From contig JAFAIY010000053.1 in NCBI GenBank assembly GCA_019236485.1, positions 1 through 11,874 of the forward strand: a stretch of DNA of 11,874 nt, written 5' to 3'. Shown here piece by piece: positions 1-5,620 of the stretch (positions are counted from its first letter, which is position 1; each line of letters opens with the position of its first letter). Below the pieces are notes generated by a model that was not told the DNA's origin, made no database searches, and saw nothing but the letters and a program-made list of their open reading frames with translations. The translations under genes and the position numbers were made by a program. This stretch comes from Comamonas sp. Lineage in GTDB: Bacteria > Pseudomonadota > Gammaproteobacteria > Burkholderiales > Burkholderiaceae_C.

Positions 1-154
1 TGGCCGAGGCGGCTTCGCGTCCATGCAGGGCGATGGCCGCGCCTTCCAGGGCCAGCTGCCGGGCTATGGCCCAGCCTATGCCGCTGGTCGAGCCCGTGAT
101 CCAGGCCACGCGGCCGGCATGCGGGCGGACCGCAGGGGATTGGAGGACGGTCAT
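1..154 (-). CDS. Short-chain dehydrogenase/reductase, N-terminal fragment
   Basis: This is the first 51 codons of a gene that runs off the left edge. The translated start carries the SDR cofactor-binding motif TGSTSGIG at residues 20-27, after a beta strand (RVAWI) and before a helix, and then LHGRE, which fits the end of the second Rossmann strand. SDR enzymes are NAD(P)-dependent cytosolic oxidoreductases. The catalytic Ser/Tyr/Lys part lies outside the window, so the substrate cannot be told. The ATG at 154-152 overlaps the TGA of the upstream regulator (ATGA), which suggests translational coupling and one transcript. The regulator therefore probably controls this enzyme. Family assignment is firm; any specific enzyme name would be a guess. 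Confidence 0.85.
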   Translation of the reverse strand, partial: MTVLQSPAVRPHAGRVAWITGSTSGIGWAIARQLALEGAAIALHGREAASA

Positions 155-882
155 TTGAGCAAATCCATTTCCATATGCACGTACTCGCTGATGAAGCGCA
201 CCTTGGCCCAGTAGACGATCAGCCCCTGCGGATTGCAGGCCCAGCGCAGCGCCTGCATCAGCGGCGTGCCCAGGGCCACGCCCAGGTGCTCGGCGATCAG
301 CTCGTCGGCGGGCACCACGCTCAGGTACTGGCGCGCCGTGGCGATGCGCGAAGGGTCGCTGCCCAGCGCTTGGGCCAGGGTGGCGCGTTCCAGCTGCGCC
401 TGCAGCTGCGGGTAGAGCTGCTGCTCCAGATACAGCTCGGACAGACAAAAGCGCGCTTCGCCATGAGTATGCACGCGCAGAAAATGCACATAGGCGGCGG
501 CCAGCTCGCCGGGCAGCGGAAAGCCCGCGGGAATCGGCGGCACGCAGTCCTCGGCCGTGTGCAGCGTGAGCTGCCGGATCTGCTCGCCAAAAGCCACCAG
601 TTCCTGCCAGCTGGTAGGCAGCAGAAACGAGGGCGGCCGGTAGGGCTGGCCCATGACCCGGGTGCCACCGCGCTTGCGGGTCTCCAGCAGGCCTTCATCG
701 ACCAGCGCATGCACGGCCATGCGCACCGTGGTGCGCGAGACGCCGTGCAGGGTCTCGAGCTCCTCGACGGTGGGAATGCTGTGTCCCACAGGCCATTCGC
801 CGGTCGCGATCTTGTTGCGGAACAGCCGGGCCAGCTGCAGATGCAGTTTGTCGCGGGTCTGGGCTGCGGCGCTGTTGCTCAT
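151..882 (-). CDS. GntR-family transcriptional regulator, HutC subfamily
   Basis: The 243-residue protein has the length and layout of HutC-type GntR repressors. A winged helix-turn-helix spans about residues 13-78, with the recognition segment VSRTTVRMAVHAL near 48-60 and the wing RKRGGTRV near 69-76. A UTRA-type effector domain fills about 95-240. Such proteins bind DNA as dimers and release it when a small metabolite binds the UTRA domain; the ligand cannot be read from sequence. The ATG at 882 has only a weak ribosome binding site, but the domain begins soon after it. The stop codon overlaps the start of the SDR gene, so the two are probably co-transcribed. An inverted repeat flanking the -10 region of the candidate promoter suggests autoregulation. 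The large gene on the other side is divergently transcribed from the same gap. Confidence 0.92.
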   Translation of the reverse strand: MSNSAAAQTRDKLHLQLARLFRNKIATGEWPVGHSIPTVEELETLHGVSRTTVRMAVHALVDEGLLETRKRGGTRVMGQPYRPPSFLLPTSWQELVAFGEQIRQLTLHTAEDCVPPIPAGFPLPGELAAAYVHFLRVHTHGEARFCLSELYLEQQLYPQLQAQLERATLAQALGSDPSRIATARQYLSVVPADELIAEHLGVALGTPLMQALRWACNPQGLIVYWAKVRFISEYVHMEMDLLK

Positions 883-891
883 GGCCTGGTT

Positions 892-929
892 AAATAAAGT
901 ATCTAAACAATGACTTTATTTTTGCACAA
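892..929 (-). promoter_or_regulatory. Candidate promoter and operator of the GntR regulator
   Basis: A perfect 9-bp inverted repeat, AAATAAAGT at 892-900 and ACTTTATTT at 913-921, has a 12-base spacer, so its half-site centres are 21 bp apart, about two helical turns. On the minus strand a possible -35 TTGTGC (929-924) and -10 TTAGAT (906-901) are separated by 17 bases, though the -10 matches consensus only partly. The -10 lies between the two half-sites, and one half-site lies in the spacer. This is a sensible layout for a dimeric repressor controlling its own gene. The repeat is seen directly; the promoter and operator roles are inferred. Confidence 0.45.
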
Positions 930-1024
930 ATTGCGGAGCTAGGCCAGAAAACACTGGGTCACTAAGGCCTGGCCTTCATCAAGAGTTCACAAATGTCACC
1001 AATTCCGGGCTCGGAATGACTTTT

Positions 1025-1070
1025 AAACTCCTGGTTTTGATAGCGCTCGGTACAGGCAGCAGGAGCTGCC
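1025..1070. repeat. Degenerate intergenic palindromic element (weak)
   Basis: This AT/GC-mixed stretch contains a 6-bp inverted repeat (CTCCTG at 1028-1033, CAGGAG at 1060-1065) around the palindrome AGCGCT at 1042-1047, next to a run TTTTGAT. Its reverse complement resembles the 'AGCGCTATCAAAA' style of dispersed intergenic elements I associate with Comamonadaceae genomes. It looks like a decayed copy. It also argues against starting the downstream gene at the in-frame ATG at 1016, whose first 33 codons would be made of this element. Confidence 0.3.
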
Positions 1071-1114
1071 GGCCGGTCGACAGAGGCCAAGAATGCCTGG
1101 GAGTTGGTAGTTTC

Positions 1115-3316
1115 ATGCAGCAGCAGTACGCGTGGCAGTTTTTCCGTGCCGGAGATGTGGACCAGGTGGTCATACGCACGGGCCAGGACATTGCCCACAT
1201 CGGTGAGTTGGACCAGAAACTGTGGGTGGCTCTGGCCTGTCCCACCAGAGGCATCGAATTTGACAGCGCAACGCTGGATCTGATCGATGAGAGCAAGGAC
1301 GGGCGCATCCGTCCGCCCGAACTGGTGGCGGCCTGCGCCTGGGCCGTGGCGCGGGTGCGCGACCCCCAGGTGCTGGCCGATGGCGGCGATGTGCTGCAGC
1401 TGGCCAGCATCAACGAGCAGAGCGAGGACGGCGCGCTGCTGCTGGCCGAGGCCAGGCGCGTGCTGGCGCTGGCGGGGATGCCGGAGGCGAGCTCCATCAC
1501 TCTGGAGCAGGTCCAGCAGCGCCTGACTTCGCTGCAGGCATTGCGCTTCAACGGCGACGGCGTGGTGTCGGCGGCCACGGCCGAGGACGATGCGGCACTG
1601 GCCGCGCTGATCGCGCGTATCCAGGAAACCTATGGCGCCGTGGACGGCTGCGACGGCGTGCCCGGCATAGACCGGGCCAAGGCCGAGGCCTTCTGGGCCG
1701 ATGTCCAAAGCCTGCAGTCCTGGTTTGCCCAGGCGGCCGAACTGGGCTGCCATTTGCAGCCGCGCGCGCTGGCGCTGGCCGCGGCCGAGGCGGTGAACGC
1801 CGTGCAGGCCAAGGTCGACGATTTTTTTGCGCGCACGCGGCTGGTGGAGTTCGATGCCGGGGCCAGGGCGCCGCTCAACCCCACCGAAGAAGGCTATGCG
1901 GCGCTGGGCGCCCAGGTGCTGAGCCAGGCTTCCGAAGCCATTGCCGCACTGCCGCTGGCCGCGGTGACGGGCGAGCGCAGCCTGCCCCTGGTCCATGGCG
2001 TCAATCCGGCCTGGGCCGCGGCCCTGCAGACGCTGCGCGAACAGGCGGTGCTGCCGGTGTTCGGCGAGGCGCTGACGGCGCTCAGCGAAGCGCAGTGGGA
2101 GCAGCTCAAGACCATGCTGGCCAACTGCCAGCAATGGCTGGCGGCCTGCCCGGCCACGCCGCTGGGCACGCCGACCGAGGCCGAGGTGCAGCAGTTGCTG
2201 GCCGGTGGCCAGCGGGCCGCGCTGACGGCGCTGCTGGACCATGACGATGCCGAGAAGGAGCATGGCCTGCAGGCCATGGCGCTGGAAAAGCTGATCCGCC
2301 TGCAGCGCGATCTGCTGCCGCTGCTCAACAACTTCGTGTCGTTTTCCAGCTTCTACCGCCGCGAGGGCGCGGCCTTCCAGGCGGGGACTCTGTTCCTCGA
2401 CGGGCGCAGCTGCGACCTGACCGTGGAGGTGGCCGATGCGGCCGCGCACTCGGCGCTGGCCGCCATGGCCAAGACCTATCTGGCCTATTGCGAATGCAAG
2501 CGCCAGGGCGAGAAGAAGACCATAGTCGCGGCCTTCACGGCCGGCGATGTGGACTTTCTGTTTGTGGGCCGCAACGGCGTGTTCTACGACCGCGCGGGCA
2601 AGGACTGGGACGCGACCATCGTCAAGCTCATAGACAACCCGACCAGCATAGGCCAGGCCTTCTTCTCGCCCTATAAGAAGTTTCTGCGCATGATCGAGGA
2701 GCAGGTGGCCAAGCATGCGGCCGCCAAGAACGATATGGTCAACGCCAGCCTCAGCGATGGTGCCAGCAAGCTGGTGTCGGCGCCCAAGGATCTGGCGCTT
2801 GCTGCGGGCGCGGCTCCGCGCAAGACCGATGTGGGCACGGTAGCCGCGATCGGCGTGGCCCTGGGCTCCCTGAGTGCCGTGGCGGTGGGCATTTTCGGCA
2901 AGTTCATCGAACTCGGCCCCTGGATTCCCGTGGCCATCCTGGGCATCATCCTCGCCATCTCGGGCCCCAGCATGCTGATCGCCTGGCTCAAGCTGCGCCA
3001 GCGCAGCCTGGGCCCCATCCTCGACGCGAGCGGCTGGGCCATCAACGGCCGCATGAACATCAACCAGGGCCTGGGCCGCAGCCTGTCGCAGACGGCCAAG
3101 GTGCCGCTCAATGCCAAGCGCAATCTGGCCGATCCGTTTGCCGAGACCCATGGCTGGCGCAACACGCTGTGGCTGCTGGCGCTGCTGATGCTGGGCACGC
3201 TGCTGGCCTGGCGCCTGCATTGGCTGGATGCCGCGCTGCCCGCCGGCTGGCAGCCCGCCGCTGCCGCGCAAGCGGCCCCTGTGGCGCCATCGGCCGGTGG
3301 CGCAGCAGCGCAGTAA
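1115..3316 (+). CDS. Large EF-hand-like, C-terminally membrane-anchored protein of unknown function
   Basis: I do not recognise a named family for this 733-residue protein. Residues 58-69 (DESKDGRIRPPE) fit a canonical EF-hand calcium loop, with D1, S3, D5, G6, I8 and E12. Two further loops are looser: FNGDGVV near 145-151 and DGCDGVPGI near 177-185. A long Ala/Leu-rich helical region follows. Hydrophobic segments near 574-596, 604-626 and 684-700 look like membrane helices, and the tail is Ala/Pro-rich and ends AQ. Most of the protein should lie on one side of the inner membrane. The ATG at 1115 is chosen because GGGAG lies 11 bases upstream and because the extra codons back to 1016 fall in repeat-like DNA. 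No signal peptide is seen with this start. It is transcribed alone, divergent from the regulator gene. Calcium binding is an inference from the loops. Confidence 0.8.
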   Translation: MQQQYAWQFFRAGDVDQVVIRTGQDIAHIGELDQKLWVALACPTRGIEFDSATLDLIDESKDGRIRPPELVAACAWAVARVRDPQVLADGGDVLQLASINEQSEDGALLLAEARRVLALAGMPEASSITLEQVQQRLTSLQALRFNGDGVVSAATAEDDAALAALIARIQETYGAVDGCDGVPGIDRAKAEAFWADVQSLQSWFAQAAELGCHLQPRALALAAAEAVNAVQAKVDDFFARTRLVEFDAGARAPLNPTEEGYAALGAQVLSQASEAIAALPLAAVTGERSLPLVHGVNPAWAAALQTLREQAVLPVFGEALTALSEAQWEQLKTMLANCQQWLAACPATPLGTPTEAEVQQLLAGGQRAALTALLDHDDAEKEHGLQAMALEKLIRLQRDLLPLLNNFVSFSSFYRREGAAFQAGTLFLDGRSCDLTVEVADAAAHSALAAMAKTYLAYCECKRQGEKKTIVAAFTAGDVDFLFVGRNGVFYDRAGKDWDATIVKLIDNPTSIGQAFFSPYKKFLRMIEEQVAKHAAAKNDMVNASLSDGASKLVSAPKDLALAAGAAPRKTDVGTVAAIGVALGSLSAVAVGIFGKFIELGPWIPVAILGIILAISGPSMLIAWLKLRQRSLGPILDASGWAINGRMNINQGLGRSLSQTAKVPLNAKRNLADPFAETHGWRNTLWLLALLMLGTLLAWRLHWLDAALPAGWQPAAAAQAAPVAPSAGGAAAQ

Positions 3317-3327
3317 GGTAAGTCTGG

Positions 3328-3343
3328 AGCCGGCACGCCGGCT
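3328..3343 (+). other. Short hairpin after the EF-hand gene
   Basis: AGCCGG-CACG-CCGGCT forms a perfect 6-bp GC-rich stem with a 4-base loop, 12 bases after the stop codon of the large EF-hand protein. No T run follows, so it is not a standard intrinsic terminator. It may protect the 3' end or slow RNA polymerase. Confidence 0.4.
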
Positions 3344-3355
3344 GGCCTGCAGGTG

Positions 3356-3492
3356 GATAATTGTTAGCTTATGTGAATCGTTGGGCTCTAGGGCCCGGAT
3401 TCTCGGCCCATGGACGGGCCACTTTTTGTAGCCGTCCACCAGAACCTTGAGAACGCAAAGACCCGGCGGGTGTTTGCGTTTTTTGTCTGGTG
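3356..3492 (+). promoter_or_regulatory. Structured leader upstream of yedE (candidate attenuator or riboswitch)
   Basis: GATAAT at 3356-3361 resembles a -10 hexamer, though no good -35 is visible. Downstream lie several pairings in a row. GGGCC (3391-3395) pairs with GGCCC (3405-3409). TGGACGG (3411-3417) pairs with CCGTCCA (3432-3438). An intrinsic terminator follows at 3452-3484. CACCAGA (3437-3443) can pair with TCTGGTG (3486-3492) around that terminator, sharing two bases with the previous stem, so the two pairings compete at their edge. The terminator ends about 55 bases before the yedE start codon, where an expression platform would sit. I could not match it to a riboswitch class I know. 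It could instead be an independent small RNA, or simply the 3' end of the upstream gene's transcript. Confidence 0.4.
3452..3484 (+). terminator. Rho-independent terminator ahead of yedE
   Basis: AACGCAAA (3452-3459) pairs with TTTGCGTT (3473-3480). After a G-G mismatch, ACCC (3461-3464) pairs with GGGT (3468-3471) around a GGC loop. TTTT follows at 3481-3484, making a run of six T with the end of the stem. It lies 135 bases after the EF-hand gene and 54 bases before yedE. It may end the former transcript, attenuate the latter, or both. Confidence 0.85.
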
Positions 3493-3538
3493 CGATCGGA
3501 AATAGCCCACGCAGATCCGCGTGGCAAGAAAGCAAGGC

Positions 3539-4750
3539 ATGAGCTGGCAAGACTTCAAGCACCAATACCTGGTGCGCTTCTGGTCGCCCGTACCCGCAGT
3601 GATTGCGGCCGGCGTCCTATCCGCGTATTACTTCGGCATCACCGGCACCTTCTGGGCCGTGACCGGCGAATTCACCCGCTGGGGCGGCCATCTGCTGCAG
3701 TTTGCCGGTGTGGATCTGAGCGACTGGGGCTATTTCAAGATCATAGGCCTGCAGGGCACGCCTCTGAGCCGCGTCGACGGCCTGATGATCATAGGCATGT
3801 TCGCGGGCTGCTTCTCGGCCGCGCTCTGGGCCAACAATGTCAAGCTGCGCCTGCCCAACCACCGCATCCGCGTGTTCCAGGCCATAGTCGGCGGCATCAT
3901 CGCGGGCTTTGGCGCACGTCTGGCCATGGGCTGCAATCTGGCGGCCTTCTTCACGGGCATTCCCCAGTTCTCGCTGCACGCCTGGTTCTTTGCGATTGCC
4001 ACGGCCATAGGTTCGCTGGCCGGAGCCAAGGTCAGCCTGCTGCCCATCTTCCGCATTCCCGTCAAGCTGCAGAAGGTCAGCGCCCCCAAGCCGCTGGAGC
4101 AGCGCGAGGCCCAGGCCAAGCGGCGGTTCCGCATCGGCATGCTGCTGTTCATCGCCTGCGTGCTCTGGGGCCTGTGCAAGGCCGCCGAAGCGCCCAAGCT
4201 GGGCATGGCGATCCTGTTCGGCCTGGCCTTCGGCCTGATCATCGAGCGGGCCCAGGTCTGCTTCACCTCGGCCTTCCGCGATCTGTGGATCACGGGCCGC
4301 ACCCAGATGGCCAAGGCCATCATCGCGGGCATGGCCGTGGGCACCATAGGCATCTACAGCTATGTGCAACTGGGCATGGATCCCAAGATCTTCTGGGCTG
4401 GCCCCAATGCCGTGATCGGCGGCCTGCTGTTCGGCTTCGGCATCGTGCTGGCCGGCGGCTGCGAGACCGGCTGGATGTACCGCGCCGTCGAAGGCCAGGT
4501 GCACTACTGGCTGGTGGGCCTGGGCAATGTGATCGGCTCCACGCTGCTGGCCCTGGTCTGGGACGATATCGCGCCCGTGATCGCCACCAACTACGACAAG
4601 GTCAATCTGCTCAAGCAGATGGGACCGCAGGGCGGCCTGCTGGCCACCTATCTGATGCTGGGTGTTTCGCTGGCGCTGGTGCTGTGGTGGGAAAAGCATT
4701 TCTTCGCCAAGAAGGCCCGCCAGACCGCTGCGGCGGCCAGCCTCGCCTGA
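3539..4750 (+). CDS. yedE: YeeE/YedE-family sulfur/selenium membrane transporter YedE
   Basis: The 403-residue polytopic membrane protein closely resembles, from memory, E. coli YedE along its whole length, beginning MSWQ.FKH and continuing with YYFGITGTFWAVTGEFTRWGG. It contains the family's two internally related halves, with conserved cysteines in MFAGCF (C91), MGCNLAAF (C132), AQVCFTS (C241) and GGCETGW (C308). YeeE-type relatives import thiosulfate through a path lined by cysteines; YedE/FdhT members are linked to selenium metabolism and formate dehydrogenase activity. The exact substrate here is not known. The ATG at 3539 is chosen over the in-frame GTG at 3521 because it has a purine-rich AAGAAAG upstream and aligns with the E. 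coli start. It lies 24 bases ahead of yedF, probably in one transcript, downstream of a possible attenuator. Confidence 0.95.
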   Translation: MSWQDFKHQYLVRFWSPVPAVIAAGVLSAYYFGITGTFWAVTGEFTRWGGHLLQFAGVDLSDWGYFKIIGLQGTPLSRVDGLMIIGMFAGCFSAALWANNVKLRLPNHRIRVFQAIVGGIIAGFGARLAMGCNLAAFFTGIPQFSLHAWFFAIATAIGSLAGAKVSLLPIFRIPVKLQKVSAPKPLEQREAQAKRRFRIGMLLFIACVLWGLCKAAEAPKLGMAILFGLAFGLIIERAQVCFTSAFRDLWITGRTQMAKAIIAGMAVGTIGIYSYVQLGMDPKIFWAGPNAVIGGLLFGFGIVLAGGCETGWMYRAVEGQVHYWLVGLGNVIGSTLLALVWDDIAPVIATNYDKVNLLKQMGPQGGLLATYLMLGVSLALVLWWEKHFFAKKARQTAAAASLA

Positions 4751-4774
4751 TCTCCGATGTCCAAGGATTCGACC

Positions 4775-5014
4775 ATGAGCCACACCAAATACGTTCCCGA
4801 TTTCCGCCTCGACATGCTGGGCGAGCCCTGTCCCTATCCCGCGGTTGCCACGCTGGAGGCTCTGCCCCAGCTGCAGCCGGGCCAGATTCTGGAAGTGGTC
4901 TCGGACTGCCCGCAGTCCATCAACAACATCCCGCTGGATGCCAAGAACCACGGCTACGAGGTGCTGGAGATCCAGCAGGACGGCCCGACTATTCGGTACC
5001 TCATCCGTCGGTGA
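4775..5014 (+). CDS. yedF: TusA-like sulfurtransferase-family protein YedF
   Basis: This 79-residue protein resembles E. coli YedF nearly end to end. It has the TusA/SirA signature CPYPA with the sulfur-carrying cysteine at residue 19 (GEPCPYP), and a second cysteine at 45 in SDCPQSINNIP, also seen in YedF. TusA-like proteins carry a persulfide on the first cysteine and pass it to partner proteins in the cytosol. Next to YedE it is the likely first acceptor of the imported sulfur or selenium species, which is an inference from gene order. The ATG at 4775 is preferred over that at 4757, since AAGGA sits seven bases upstream of it and the latter has no ribosome binding site. The gene lies 24 bases after yedE. 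Confidence 0.95.
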   Translation: MSHTKYVPDFRLDMLGEPCPYPAVATLEALPQLQPGQILEVVSDCPQSINNIPLDAKNHGYEVLEIQQDGPTIRYLIRR

Positions 5015-5018
5015 GCTA

Positions 5019-5135
5019 GCTCCCCCTGAGCGGCTTCGCTGCTTCCCCTCTCTCTACGCGCTTGCGCGCTATGGGAGGGGGACGATGCCTTCGTCGCGAG
5101 GCGGCTCTTGCTCGGCATCACTGAGTTGGGCCGTG
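5019..5135 (+). repeat. Hairpin-rich intergenic repeat between yedF and dsrE-like gene
   Basis: The stretch begins just after yedF with GCTCCCCCTGAGCGGCTTCG and is followed by pyrimidine-rich CCCCTCTC (5046-5053), the short stem CGCGC-TT-GCGCG near 5057-5068, and GGGAGGGG (5074-5081), which pairs with the pyrimidine block with one mismatch. AGCGGC-TTCG-CTGCT adds a tetraloop hairpin. The 'CTCCCCCTGAGCGGC...GGAGGGGGACG...GCGGC...TTGCTCGGC' pattern is one I associate with abundant non-coding repeats of Comamonadaceae genomes; this is recollection and not a search. No T run follows, so it is not an obvious terminator. It may fold in mRNA and lower expression of the downstream gene. Confidence 0.6.
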
Positions 5136-5181
5136 CAGGTTTTAGGCGCTGTGCTTTGAGTCCTTGTTTGAGAATTTCGCC

Positions 5182-5538
5182 ATGACACAAAAAATCGTTT
5201 TGATCGTCCACGCCGCGCCCTATGGCAGCGAGCGCTGCCTGTCGGCCCTGCGCGTGGCCACGGCCCTGGCCGCGCACGATGCCAGGCCCGAGGTCAAGGT
5301 GTTTCTGATGTCCGACGCCACCGTGGTCGGCCTGCCCAACCAGCGCGATGGCGCGGGCACGGGTCTGCAGGCCATGGTGGAGACCCTGGTGGCCGAGGGC
5401 GTGACCCTCAAGCTGTGCCGCACCTGCGCGCTGGCGCGCGGCCTGGCCGAGCTGACGCTGATTCCGGGCGTGGAGATCGGCACCTTGCCCGAGCTGGCCG
5501 ACTGGACGCTGGCCGCCGACAAGGTTCTGAGCTTCTAA
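5182..5538 (+). CDS. DsrE-family (DsrE/DsrF-like) sulfur relay protein
   Basis: The 118-residue protein has the single-domain DsrE fold pattern: a first strand KIVLIVHAAPYG, a helix with LRVATALA, the strand VKVFLMSDAT, and LCRTCALARGL near 78-88, where DsrE/YchN proteins carry their conserved cysteine. Cysteines are at 19, 79 and 82, the last two forming CxxC. DsrE proteins act as small cytosolic oligomers that accept persulfide from TusA-type partners. Position downstream of yedE and yedF suggests the third step of the same relay. The ATG at 5182 begins the conserved strand; the in-frame TTG at 5164 adds only six residues. Its ribosome binding site is weak, and 167 bases including a repeat separate it from yedF, so co-transcription is likely but not certain. 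Confidence 0.85.
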   Translation: MTQKIVLIVHAAPYGSERCLSALRVATALAAHDARPEVKVFLMSDATVVGLPNQRDGAGTGLQAMVETLVAEGVTLKLCRTCALARGLAELTLIPGVEIGTLPELADWTLAADKVLSF

Positions 5539-5546
5539 AGCCCGCA

Positions 5547-5582
5547 GCGCTTGATGCTCAAGCGCCGACAGCTACGATTTTT
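5547..5582 (+). repeat. Short palindromic intergenic repeat after dsrE-like gene
   Basis: GCGCTTGA (5547-5554) and TCAAGCGC (5558-5565) form a perfect 8-bp inverted repeat with a TGC loop, followed by CGACAGCTACGATTTTT. The 'GCGCTTGA..TCAAGCGC..ACAGCTA..TTTTT' layout resembles a short dispersed element I associate with Comamonadaceae genomes. With its T run it could act as a first terminator ahead of the stronger one at 5586. Confidence 0.6.
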
Positions 5583-5585
5583 GAG

Positions 5586-5620
5586 AGCCTGCGGCTGATG
5601 CCCGCAGGCTTTTGTTTTTT
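5586..5620 (+). terminator. Rho-independent terminator of the yedE-yedF-dsrE unit
   Basis: AGCCTGCGG (5586-5594) pairs perfectly with CCGCAGGCT (5602-5610) over a 7-base loop and is followed by TTTGTTTTTT (5611-5620). It closes the plus-strand unit, and its last base is the first base of the convergent nuclease gene's stop codon. On the minus strand there is no comparable T run, so it acts mainly in the plus direction. Confidence 0.92.

Noticed and set aside
1016..1114. N-terminal extension of the EF-hand protein that looks like a signal peptide
   Set aside because: The hydrophobic run is encoded by repeat-like intergenic DNA, and the ATG at 1115 has a GGGAG upstream and begins the sequence that looks like real protein. 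It remains possible, but is less likely.
962..3565. 867-residue open frame on the minus strand across the EF-hand gene
   Set aside because: It is antisense to a gene with clear domain structure. Its translation is Arg/Gln/His-rich and low in complexity, as expected from the reverse frame of GC-rich coding DNA.
3490..5019. 509-residue plus-strand frame over yedE and yedF in another phase
   Set aside because: It is an out-of-frame shadow. The correct phase gives near full-length resemblance to YedE and YedF.
5046..5082. Intrinsic terminator after yedF
   Set aside because: The stem is interrupted and no T run follows it. It fits the repeat element better.
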